From NCBI GenBank assembly GCA_900551775.1, contig URXI01000015.1:1-31224 (forward strand): 31,224 nucleotides of DNA, given 5' to 3'. Shown piece after piece: positions 1 to 7,487 of this stretch (positions within the stretch are counted from its first letter, which is position 1; each line of letters starts with the position of its first letter). Source of the DNA: an uncultured Eubacterium sp. (GTDB lineage Bacteria > Bacillota > Clostridia > Peptostreptococcales > Anaerovoracaceae). Below the pieces are notes generated by a model. It did no database searches, was not told where the DNA came from, and saw nothing but the letters and a program-made list of their open reading frames with translations. The position numbers were made by a program, and so were the translations under genes.

Positions 1-110
1 AGATCGCCGTGCATGATCTCGACTCTATGGATGCGGTTTCGCGGGATGTTCTGCAGCTTCTCGAGAGAATCTGCGGAGAAGCGCTGGAGATCATCGAGGT
101 GAAGGAGTAA
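1..110 (+). CDS. C-terminal end of an unidentified protein (partial)
   Basis: The window opens inside a reading frame (codons in phase with position 3) that runs to a TAA at 108-110 and encodes about 35 residues. The tail is acidic and probably helical, including a DVLQLLERICGEAL stretch. I do not recognise the family and the start lies outside the window. Codon use and GC match the downstream ADP-ribosylglycohydrolase rather than the AT-rich island. A real gene is supported only by the open frame and by the intergenic-looking sequence with a promoter that follows. Confidence 0.5.
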   Translation, partial: IAVHDLDSMDAVSRDVLQLLERICGEALEIIEVKE

Positions 111-132
111 AAGCACAGGGTAAGAAATGATG

Positions 133-155
133 CTTCTCGTTGCAATGACGAGAGG
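133..155. repeat. Short inverted repeat, possibly part of a dispersed palindromic element
   Basis: CTTCTCGT (133-140) pairs with ACGAGAGG (148-155) across a 7-base loop, with one G-T pair. Read on the minus strand the core is CGTCATTGC, which resembles the GTCATTGC-type palindromic repeats scattered through many bacterial genomes. There is no T-run, so it is not an obvious terminator. It overlaps the -35 region proposed for the next gene. Membership of a repeat family is a guess from the motif. Confidence 0.35.
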
Positions 156-168
156 CGAGGATTATAAT
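140..168 (+). promoter_or_regulatory. Sigma-A type promoter for the ADP-ribosylglycohydrolase gene
   Basis: A TTGCAA box (140-145) and a perfect TATAAT box (163-168) are separated by 17 bases. The likely transcript would start about 30 bases before the chosen ATG at 206. The -35 box lies in the hairpin at 133-155. Confidence 0.5.
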
Positions 169-205
169 GATTTTGTAGAATTTTGTCGTGTGGGAGGTGC
201 TTTAT

Positions 206-967
206 ATGCTCGGTGCGATCATTGGCGATATTGTCGGCTCCGTATACGAGTTTGACAACATCAAAACAAAAGATTTTCCGCTTTTTCAAGAGGGATGCAG
301 GTTTACAGACGATACGGTCATGACCATTGCGGTCAGAAATGCGCTGAGGGAATATGACAAAGAAAAGGATATCCAGGGTTTTCAGGCGGCTCTGATCTCT
401 GAAATGCAGCGGCTTGGACAGAAGTATGCGGATCGCGGTTACGGGAGACGGTTTGCAAAGTGGCTGTGGATGGAAGATCCCAAGCCCTACGGCAGCTATG
501 GCAACGGGGCCGCCATGCGGGTTTCACCAGTGGGCGAGTATGCTTCGTCACTAGAGGAGGCGCTGAAGCTGGCCAAGGCCTCTGCTCTGGTGAGCCATGC
601 CCACCCGGAGGGGATCAAAGGCGCCCAGGCGGCAGCGGCGGCTGTCTTTCTCGCCCGCCAGGAAGGCTGGGGCAAGGCGAGGATCAAGAACTTTATAGAA
701 GGCGAGTTCTACAGACTGGACTTTACCTTGGATGAAATCAGGGAGACCTATACCTTTGACGTCAGCTGTCAGGGCAGCGTACCTCAGGCACTTGCCTGCT
801 TTTTCGAAGGAGAGTCCTTCGAGGACGTCATCCGCAACTGCATTTCCATCGGCGGCGACACCACGGCAGCCATAGCCGGCGGCATTGCTGAAGGGTATTA
901 TGGTGTGCCGGGAGAAATCGCAGAAGAGGCGAGGAAGTATCTGCGGGAGATAGAGGAGGAGATGTGA
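206..967 (+). CDS. ADP-ribosylglycohydrolase (DraG family)
   Basis: This protein of about 253 residues belongs to the ADP-ribosylglycohydrolase family, which removes ADP-ribose from proteins or small molecules using a two-metal centre. The family signatures are visible: GDIVGSVYEF at the N-terminus, FTDDTVMT (first metal motif), GNGAAMRVSPVG, SHAHPEGIKGA and a C-terminal GGIAEGYYG. I chose ATG 206 over GTG 188 because GGGAGGTG sits just before 206 and the family begins with the conserved GAIIGDI segment. The oddity is the second metal motif. Relatives have GGDxDT followed by a small helix, but here the text is GGDTTAAIAGG, which aligns best with loss of two residues including one metal-binding aspartate. 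The protein may have weakened or altered activity. A promoter lies directly upstream and no operon partner is visible downstream. Confidence 0.9.
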   Translation: MLGAIIGDIVGSVYEFDNIKTKDFPLFQEGCRFTDDTVMTIAVRNALREYDKEKDIQGFQAALISEMQRLGQKYADRGYGRRFAKWLWMEDPKPYGSYGNGAAMRVSPVGEYASSLEEALKLAKASALVSHAHPEGIKGAQAAAAAVFLARQEGWGKARIKNFIEGEFYRLDFTLDEIRETYTFDVSCQGSVPQALACFFEGESFEDVIRNCISIGGDTTAAIAGGIAEGYYGVPGEIAEEARKYLREIEEEM

Positions 968-1139
968 TAAAAAAGGTATCATTTAACGAAAATATTGCTT
1001 GATAGCTTTGCAGTGGTTATACATGTCGAGTGCGTTTGTTTAATGACGAGAAAAGAGAAGTAAAAGTGCCGAAAAAGCCGATAAAATGGGCATTTCTTGG
1101 AAGTTGGTGCTGAGCGTGAGTGAGCAGGAAATTTGGGAA

Positions 1140-1190
1140 ATAGGGCGAGGTTTCAAGGATGCCTTGATGGAATTTTGAAATCTGCCCTAT
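1140..1190. repeat. Nested imperfect inverted repeat
   Basis: ATAGGGC (1140-1146) pairs with GCCCTAT (1184-1190). AG and CT pair inside that, then TTTCAA (1151-1156) pairs with TTGAAA (1175-1180). An alternative inner hairpin CAAGG-ATG-CCTTG lies at 1154-1166. There is no T-run, so it is not a standard terminator. It may be a piece of a small mobile element or an RNA fold. Confidence 0.5.
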
Positions 1191-1312
1191 GACTTATTAT
1201 TCGATATTGGCTTGGTGAGTGCTTAGGACTGCTGGCATAGTGCGAGTGTGTAGTGTTATTGACAGCAATAGGAGACATTAAAGACAAACTCAATAGTGGT
1301 TGTATTGGATAG

Positions 1313-1531
1313 CTGTCAAGGAACCAGCATGCGAATCGTGTAGTTTACAGCATAGGTTGTCAGTGCGACAGACTGACTGCCATAGAGCAGTACATGGCTG
1401 GTTTTGAAATCATGAATCCGTGGGAGATGTTATCGAATGCGGACGATTTATCCTTTGTGATTGAAAAGATTCTGGTTAAGCAGGGCAGGAGTGTTGAGGT
1501 GCTGTGGCTGGACAGTAGTGCGGATGAGTAG
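1313..1531 (+). pseudogene. Possible C-terminal remnant of a serine-type site-specific recombinase
   Basis: A plus-strand frame is open from just after a stop near 1310 to the TAG at 1529-1531, with no good start or ribosome binding site. Its best part reads DLSFVIEKILVKQGRSVEVLW, which resembles the phenylalanine/valine-rich 'VEKI-V' segment that ends many large serine recombinases of Firmicutes elements. No catalytic domain is present, so at most this is a fragment. Recognition is by pattern only and could be wrong. The sequence could equally be non-coding. Confidence 0.3.
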
Positions 1532-1571
1532 GAGATTCCGAAGTACACACCTATCAGTGGCATAGAGGAAT

Positions 1572-1604
1572 AAAAAAGTCCGAGCAGACACAGTGTCATG
1601 CTCG
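1572..1604 (-). terminator. Rho-independent terminator of the type III RM operon
   Basis: CGAGCA (1581-1586) and GACAC (1587-1591) fold against GTGTC (1593-1597) and TGCTCG (1599-1604), giving an 11-bp stem with a single-base bulge. On the minus strand the stem is followed by a run of six T (complement of 1572-1577). It lies about 85 bases past the res stop codon. Confidence 0.75.
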
Positions 1605-1625
1605 AACTAAAAATGATATGAATTG

Positions 1626-1650
1626 AACTTGTCAGAATTTCTGACAGGTT
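1626..1650. repeat. Near-perfect 25-bp inverted repeat after res
   Basis: TGTCAGAA (1630-1637), one central T, then TTCTGACA (1639-1646) form a perfect palindrome. AAC (1626-1628) and GTT (1648-1650) extend it beyond one mismatched pair. It sits between the res stop and the operon terminator. It could be an RNA 3' stabilising hairpin or a protein binding site. It has no T-run of its own. Confidence 0.5.
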
Positions 1651-1688
1651 CACCCATTCAAATGGACGGAGTGCATCTGCATCAATAA

Positions 1689-4565
1689 TCACATGAAAAA
1701 ACCATCAGTATCAAAAATATGGTCTAATTCATCATTGCTTATTACACGAATAACCTTATCCCTAATAGAACTTTTTGACATATCAAGGCGTTTAAATCGA
1801 TTCTTTCCTGTAGCATCTTTGCCCATTCGGATAAGCTGTATTCGACCAACACCGGGATTTTGTCGGGCATATTCTGCGAATCCCTTAGCTTTACCTAAAT
1901 TATCTTTGAATTCAGGATTGTGTGGTTCAAGAATATCAATGACATAATCAGAAATACTATCTTTTCTAATGATGATAAAATCAGGGTAAGTTGGTTTAGT
2001 GATAGAATCTATTTCATAGGGGATGCAAAGCGCCCATGCTGCACGAGATGGATTGCGTATCCAACAGACAAAATCATCTTGTTTTTCTTCTTCAGCAATG
2101 ACCCCAGCTTCCCATGTATTCAATTTCAACTGTGCAACTCCCGAATCATCATTGACAAAGAGATGATTTGCATATTCCTTACCGCCATCTTCATGAGGAA
2201 CTTGAATTGTTTCGGGCAATCTGAAGCTATGCTTACTTACAATATCTCCATCAGAAACAATACTATCATATTGTCTGCGTATTTTTTCAGAATCTACTGT
2301 GGCAATATATCTACGATATTGATCGTTTAGTCCGTGGAATCTTGTCTCGGCATATTGATAAAGGTTATTCATGCAATCCTCGTCCGCAGCAAACAAAATC
2401 ACATCGACTTTGAAAGCACTGGGATTGTTTGTATCCATGTATTTGTTACCATATACATTTCCAATACCTTCATTGCAAAGTTTGCTATCGGCAACACGAA
2501 ATTGTCTGTCAACATCAGAGTCGGTTGTTGTGAACAAATCGTGGACAGAGAAATTATCAACTGTTTCGCCAAAAGCATCAAAAATCTGTGTTGCCAATTT
2601 AAACTGTTTTACTTGCAGAACGAGATCATCATATTTTCCTTCTGATTTAAGAAGTTCTACGTGATCATGTATCATTTGAACAATTTCGGACTGAATTTCA
2701 CGAATAGATTCCCGATGAAGCCCCGACATAGTGAGAAGGTGTGCCATCTTAAAAAGGGAAACTAAATAGTTGCTGATACGAATAGCTCTGACATCATAGG
2801 AAAGCAATCCAGCATCATTAATAAATTTCATAACAGCTTCACGGTCAAACAAATCCTCTGGTGTAACTGTAATATTTGGTACATTATTTTCAACCGCTCC
2901 TGCTGGTATTTCGGTTTGAACTACAGGAGGTGTAGAAGAAGCTGCAGTATTAGGAGCCTGTGGCGCAGCGGTTTCAGTAAAGATATTTCCTGTATCGTGA
3001 ACGGATAGATTCGTTCCTGATACAGTCTTTGAATCGAAAGTAGTGGCACTAACCTGCGGCTGTGCATTGCTGGATTTATCATTGACAGGTGGAGTTAAAG
3101 TTGCTGTGTTGCTGTTGTTGCTGAAATCATCAAGTGCCATTTGTCCGGGAGTTTGCTGTGTCGCTCCCTTTTTTCTTGGTTTTACAGTTAGTGTTTCAAA
3201 TCGTCTACCTGCCAAAGATTCATCATAAATGTCAGTTGGAATATCACCACCCTCAGCACTTTGTAAAGCATCAACAACATCCTTTACTGTTCCTTCATTA
3301 AAGTAAGGAAGATACAGATGGACATCATTTAAAACATCATCGACTTGAATGTGCATTTGCATTGGCGTTCTAACCATTCGCCCAAGAAGCTGTGCAATAT
3401 AGGTGGCATCGTTTGCATGTTTGAAAGACATCATTGTTTCGGCACGAGGGCAGTCCCATCCTGTGGATAGATTTTCTTTGAAGAACACTACTCGGATATT
3501 TCTATCTTCGGAAATTCTGGAGGGTTCTTCATATCGAACTTTAAGACCATTAATCTGTATGGATGAATTCGTCTGTCCGAAAGTATGAACCACTTGTCCA
3601 GCTTCAAATTTAAAACCAGTACGTTCTTCGATTTTGCTTAAGCAATCATCTAAATCCGTATCAGATAGCTTGCTGCCGCTGCCATTTAATACCTGCACAA
3701 CTAAAACAGGATTCACATAGGCATAATGCTGTTCATAACAGTATTGCGTCCAATGTTCCCACTTCTCTTTCCAATCATCCGCAGCTGCCTGCAGAATAGC
3801 CATATCTTTATTTGCTGCACCTTCTTCTGGATAGGTAATAACAATTCTATCCTTTAGAAGACCAGATGCGCGAACTTCCTCGGCAGTAACTACAGATTTA
3901 TGAATTGTAGAAGAGGTTCCTTCTACCAATGTATTAAATCGTTGTGTGGTTGCAGACATACCAATGACTACTGGCATAGGAGGAATATTGTCCTCATTGC
4001 TGCCTTTAAGAAATTTTTGCATGATTGTTGTAGCTTTTCCAGCTTCTCGTCCCTGCATACCACGATGAGCCTCATCGATTATGAAATAAAGCCTATTTCC
4101 TTTTTCACGTACTGTATTAGCGATTGTTTGCCAAATAGTGTATGTACGCCCATCACCATTCTTTGTAAGATTCGATGTTTTAGATAGCTTCTGTGTGTTT
4201 AAGAAATAAATATGACCATCTTCGAAGAATTCTTTATCAAAGGAATCCTCACTGACTGTTACACACTGACCAAGACGGATTTTATCTGCCTTAGAATCAA
4301 TTTTCAACTTTGATTGCTCGTTTAACTGAGGCGAATCAGAAAGCCAAATAACAACTGCATTCTGCTGTTCTGCATATGATTCATCGCCAAAGAAAAGACT
4401 TTCAATCAAAGAAGCCATAATAATTGTTTTACCTGCTCCTGTGGGAGCAGTAAAAGAGACCACCTGCGGAGCGTGTGTTCTGTGGTAGCTTCCTAATGCC
4501 TCAGCTGTTTTCATGCGAATGTCAGCGAGGGCTCTTTTTTGAAATGGAAATAGTTCTACTTTCAT
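1689..4565 (-). CDS. res: Type III restriction system Res subunit (DEAD/DEAH helicase-nuclease)
   Basis: This 958-residue protein is the ATP-dependent restriction subunit that works with the Mod methyltransferase encoded just upstream. Helicase motifs are clear: Walker A APTGAGKT (40-47), DEAH (164-167), SAT in GMSATTQRF (204-206), motif V NLSTGWDCPRAE (365-376) and motif VI QLLGRMVRTP (392-401). A Ser/Thr/Pro/Gln-rich linker of about 100 residues (roughly 465-568) separates the helicase from the C-terminal part. Near the end, YPDFIII (860-866) followed by VIDILEPH (875-882) looks like a PD-(D/E)xK nuclease core, but the usual lysine is replaced by histidine (E-P-H). Whether that is normal for this subfamily cannot be settled here. 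The start ATG has GGGAGG overlapping the mod stop codon, and only two bases separate mod and res, so translation is probably coupled. It is the last gene of the five-gene operon. Confidence 0.93.
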   Translation of the reverse strand: MKVELFPFQKRALADIRMKTAEALGSYHRTHAPQVVSFTAPTGAGKTIIMASLIESLFFGDESYAEQQNAVVIWLSDSPQLNEQSKLKIDSKADKIRLGQCVTVSEDSFDKEFFEDGHIYFLNTQKLSKTSNLTKNGDGRTYTIWQTIANTVREKGNRLYFIIDEAHRGMQGREAGKATTIMQKFLKGSNEDNIPPMPVVIGMSATTQRFNTLVEGTSSTIHKSVVTAEEVRASGLLKDRIVITYPEEGAANKDMAILQAAADDWKEKWEHWTQYCYEQHYAYVNPVLVVQVLNGSGSKLSDTDLDDCLSKIEERTGFKFEAGQVVHTFGQTNSSIQINGLKVRYEEPSRISEDRNIRVVFFKENLSTGWDCPRAETMMSFKHANDATYIAQLLGRMVRTPMQMHIQVDDVLNDVHLYLPYFNEGTVKDVVDALQSAEGGDIPTDIYDESLAGRRFETLTVKPRKKGATQQTPGQMALDDFSNNSNTATLTPPVNDKSSNAQPQVSATTFDSKTVSGTNLSVHDTGNIFTETAAPQAPNTAASSTPPVVQTEIPAGAVENNVPNITVTPEDLFDREAVMKFINDAGLLSYDVRAIRISNYLVSLFKMAHLLTMSGLHRESIREIQSEIVQMIHDHVELLKSEGKYDDLVLQVKQFKLATQIFDAFGETVDNFSVHDLFTTTDSDVDRQFRVADSKLCNEGIGNVYGNKYMDTNNPSAFKVDVILFAADEDCMNNLYQYAETRFHGLNDQYRRYIATVDSEKIRRQYDSIVSDGDIVSKHSFRLPETIQVPHEDGGKEYANHLFVNDDSGVAQLKLNTWEAGVIAEEEKQDDFVCWIRNPSRAAWALCIPYEIDSITKPTYPDFIIIRKDSISDYVIDILEPHNPEFKDNLGKAKGFAEYARQNPGVGRIQLIRMGKDATGKNRFKRLDMSKSSIRDKVIRVISNDELDHIFDTDGFFM

Positions 4566-4567
4566 GT

Positions 4568-6697
4568 TTACCTCCCTGTATTAATACGGAAATTGTCCAG
4601 ATAGTCTCTGTAAAGTTGATAGCAATCTTTAGTGTCATAGGCGCGAATCATTTCACGGTAGGCACTTTCGGAGTCAGTGACAATAAAAACTGTTTGAATT
4701 TCTGTATATTTGGATAACTCCGTGTCAAATTCTGAGTAGCAAGTTTCATCAATTAGAACAGCCATCTTGTTTTCGGGAAGAATTAACATATTGGGTAATT
4801 CTTCAGTGATAAGAACAGGACATTTGCCAACAGCATTGCCTTTCATCCACAGAACCGGAAGAAGCTCTTTGAACTGCCGACCAAGAGCAACGGATGTTTT
4901 ATCAAGAAAACTAAGTTTGAAAAATGTCGCATTTGACCTGAAACCATCAGCCATAGGAATTCCACTGCCGAGATATTCTCCCTTTAGAGGTGTACCATTC
5001 GAATCATGACCTTTAATCGAATATACAGTTCGCGGCCATGTAATATACCGAGCAATGCCAAGCTTCTCCCATTCCGCATCTCCAGGATGAAGCCCCTCTT
5101 TTGTAAGAGTTTTTGCCTCAACCTCAGACACTTCGTTGTTGGTTACCATAATGCATCGGCGACATCCGTTGTCCTCTGCATTTAAAAGGTTGATAGCATG
5201 TAATGTTGTTCCCGAGCCAGAGAAAAAATCAACAATCAGGGCATTTTGTTTGTTTCCAATATAAAAGCGAAGAGTGTCTTCTACAGCATATAGAGATTTT
5301 GGGAAAGGAAAGTTTCGTTTTGGAATTATCTTATCTATGAGATTTGTTCCATAAGTGCTGGCATCATGCCAATCACGCACCCATATTGTTTTAGGCTCTC
5401 TATCCTGTTCTGCGGCTTCGTTCCATTCTAAAATAAGTGATCCATCAGCATTCTTGCCTGTTGCGACTAAAATTCCGTCACGCAACTGTTCCTTCTGCTT
5501 TTTTTTCAAGAACACTACTGCCCACTGATCTCTATTTTTATTATAAGCACCCAATTTAGCAATGCCTTGTTCTAAATAGGTTCGTAAGGTATCGCAACCG
5601 AGCTGCCATCTACCTTCGCTCCCATCAGTTCTAATTGGCCATACGGCTTTCAATCCAGGTGCTGGTGGAAGTTTCTCGATATCATGTCTATCAATATCAA
5701 ATGATAGTGATTCGCCTACAACTTCTATTTTCTTTTTCTTTTCATCAATCCAAACAGGATAAAATAAATTTGGCGATTCCCTCCGTGAAGAGCCGCTTGA
5801 ACCTCGACGTAGCATACTGTTCCAAATAGTATCGGTCTTCGTTTCTTTAGCATCAGGATTACTGTTGTCTATCACGTCCAGCATAGAGTGTTTCGACTTT
5901 TGTATGCTCATTTTTCCAAACTGTAATAAAAACAGGTATTCATCACATCTTGCGAACTGTCCAACTCTAGTAGACGCTTTCTTATTAATTCGTGATGTTA
6001 CCATTTGCATTCTTGCCTCTGGAAACATTTCTTCCAACAGACATCCAAGATGTAAATACTCTTTTTCGTCAATAGTTATAATAAGTACAGATTCTTCAGG
6101 ATTTAAAAGTTTTTTAGCAAGTGTTAGTCGCTTTTCCATAAAAGAGAGCCACTTGCTGTGTCTGTATGTATCAGAACCGTCAACATAGTCATTATTGTAT
6201 TTCCAGTCCTTGGCACCTGTGTTATATGGCGGGTCGATATAGATGCAATCGACTTTTCCTGCATATAGATACTCTAATAGCTGAAGAGCATGATAGTTAT
6301 CAGCCTCAATCAGCGTATGCCATAGGTCACTGTCTGGTGCATTTTCCACAGAATCAATCTGCTGTAAAGTCGGATATATCGGTTCTCCAAATTCTGCAAC
6401 TACCACAAGTTCATCAATGGAGAACGACACCTGTTCGTGTGTTTCACGGCGGTCACACAGGACGGTATTATCCTCGATTTTCAGAACTGTGTAAATATCG
6501 CTGACATATCCTGTTTTCAAAGCAACCTTTGAACCTATATGAATTGGCATATTATAAAGAGGAGTGCATTCCGGAAGATGTTCCTCAAATACCAATCCGA
6601 ATTTTTTCTGTTTGATCAGCCTACTCGTTTCCTGTAGGATTCTTTCTCTAAGTGCTGGATCATCTATCTGTTGAATTAGGTCTTGTAACAGAGCCAT
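4568..6697 (-). CDS. mod: Type III restriction-modification Mod subunit (adenine-N6 DNA methyltransferase)
   Basis: This protein of about 709 residues methylates the recognition site and supplies sequence specificity to the Res subunit. Motif IV is DPPYNTG (DPPY about 155-158) and motif I is DFFSGSGTT (about 490-498). Motif IV precedes motif I, the beta-class order typical of Mod proteins. The long region between them (about 230-470) is the probable target recognition domain. Residues 1-125 form an N-terminal extension with a small beta-rich stretch (HIGSKVALKTGYVSDIYTVLKIEDN). I chose ATG 6697 over GTG 6706 because GAGGTGG lies just before it. The start lies 10 bases after the radical SAM gene stop, and the end is two bases from res. 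No frameshift or long simple repeat suggesting phase variation is seen. Confidence 0.94.
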   Translation of the reverse strand: MALLQDLIQQIDDPALRERILQETSRLIKQKKFGLVFEEHLPECTPLYNMPIHIGSKVALKTGYVSDIYTVLKIEDNTVLCDRRETHEQVSFSIDELVVVAEFGEPIYPTLQQIDSVENAPDSDLWHTLIEADNYHALQLLEYLYAGKVDCIYIDPPYNTGAKDWKYNNDYVDGSDTYRHSKWLSFMEKRLTLAKKLLNPEESVLIITIDEKEYLHLGCLLEEMFPEARMQMVTSRINKKASTRVGQFARCDEYLFLLQFGKMSIQKSKHSMLDVIDNSNPDAKETKTDTIWNSMLRRGSSGSSRRESPNLFYPVWIDEKKKKIEVVGESLSFDIDRHDIEKLPPAPGLKAVWPIRTDGSEGRWQLGCDTLRTYLEQGIAKLGAYNKNRDQWAVVFLKKKQKEQLRDGILVATGKNADGSLILEWNEAAEQDREPKTIWVRDWHDASTYGTNLIDKIIPKRNFPFPKSLYAVEDTLRFYIGNKQNALIVDFFSGSGTTLHAINLLNAEDNGCRRCIMVTNNEVSEVEAKTLTKEGLHPGDAEWEKLGIARYITWPRTVYSIKGHDSNGTPLKGEYLGSGIPMADGFRSNATFFKLSFLDKTSVALGRQFKELLPVLWMKGNAVGKCPVLITEELPNMLILPENKMAVLIDETCYSEFDTELSKYTEIQTVFIVTDSESAYREMIRAYDTKDCYQLYRDYLDNFRINTGR

Positions 6698-6707
6698 AAC
6701 TTCCACC

Positions 6708-7484
6708 TCATCCTTCTGTAATTGTCTTTTCCTTTATGTGAAACTGAATACCGTGTTCTTCACAAAAAGAAATGACTTCTGACGCCCTTTCATTGTAAAA
6801 TTTCTTATGTTGCTTGTATGAACTGGCTTCTTTACTATAATTAGTTCTGCCAAAGATGATTCTATCTGTAAAAGAAACAGCAGCCAATAATTCTTGCAAA
6901 TTCTGTTCTATCAAATTTGGAGTTGGGTAGGGTTCTATGCTTACCCATGTTTTACAGCCTGCATCATGCAAGGCTCTTAGGGCTGCCAATCGCTCCACAT
7001 ATGGTGCAGCACCGGGTTCCATTCGCTCTCGGTATATTTCATCAAGAGAGATAAGCGTAATGCCGTATTCGTTGTCTTTGGACAGTTCCGACAAACCTAA
7101 CGGAAGAATGCCTTTTGTTAGAATAGTACATTTGATGCCGTTGGCATTGAGCTTCCTAATAGAATTTAACGCCATATTTGCGATTTCTTCATAACTATAC
7201 ATAAATGGATCTGTAGAAAAGCATAACTGCACAGATTTGATTTTATCTTTTAATTTTGGGATTTCTTTATCAAGTAGTTCCAGTGTGTTGGAAACAAGTC
7301 GCGGTTTGCACCAATCATCATAATCTGCAACTTGGCCGAATCTTTTTTTCTGCAAAAATGCATAGCAAGGAAACTTACATCCATGAGCGCATCCTTGCAC
7401 AAAATTCATTGTATAATCACCATACTCTACACCTGTTTTGTAAAGCATGGTTTTTCGTTGTATAAAGCTTTCTATCTCCGGCAT
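6708..7484 (-). CDS. Radical SAM protein, spore photoproduct lyase-like, with three-Cys motif
   Basis: This 258-residue protein looks like the SPL-type branch of radical SAM enzymes: an N-terminal cysteine motif, then a barrel with LCFSTDPFMYSYEEI and CTILTKG segments. The motif is GCAHGCKFPCYAF with cysteines at 32, 36 and 40, that is CxxxCxxxC instead of the standard CxxxCxxC. The three cysteines should still be able to hold a 4Fe-4S cluster, but the spacing is non-standard. ATG 7484 has GAGG upstream within the last codons of the preceding gene, with a three-base gap between them. Proteins with a three-cysteine motif are known to sit next to TcmP-like partners, which is the gene upstream here. 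Its substrate is unknown. Placement before mod and res suggests a nucleic acid related role, but that is inference. Confidence 0.8.
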   Translation of the reverse strand: MPEIESFIQRKTMLYKTGVEYGDYTMNFVQGCAHGCKFPCYAFLQKKRFGQVADYDDWCKPRLVSNTLELLDKEIPKLKDKIKSVQLCFSTDPFMYSYEEIANMALNSIRKLNANGIKCTILTKGILPLGLSELSKDNEYGITLISLDEIYRERMEPGAAPYVERLAALRALHDAGCKTWVSIEPYPTPNLIEQNLQELLAAVSFTDRIIFGRTNYSKEASSYKQHKKFYNERASEVISFCEEHGIQFHIKEKTITEG

Positions 7485-7487
7485 ATA

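Larger units (their letters stand above)
968..1571. other. Gene-poor boundary region
   Basis: No intact gene with a ribosome binding site is seen on either strand. The stretch contains a nested inverted repeat at 1140-1190, a looser inverted repeat with GACAGC at 1261-1266 and GCTGTC at 1312-1317, and a short plus-strand frame at 1313-1531 that may be a decayed recombinase tail. Just beyond it, on the minus strand, is the terminator of the restriction operon. The content fits an old insertion boundary between the host gene at 206-967 and the AT-rich defence island. Confidence 0.5.

Noticed and set aside
1360..1692. Minus-strand 110-codon frame overlapping the res stop (GTG start, MIIDADALRPFEW)
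   Set aside because: It begins at a GTG on the res stop codon with no ribosome binding site of its own, and the operon terminator lies inside it. The later part looks random.
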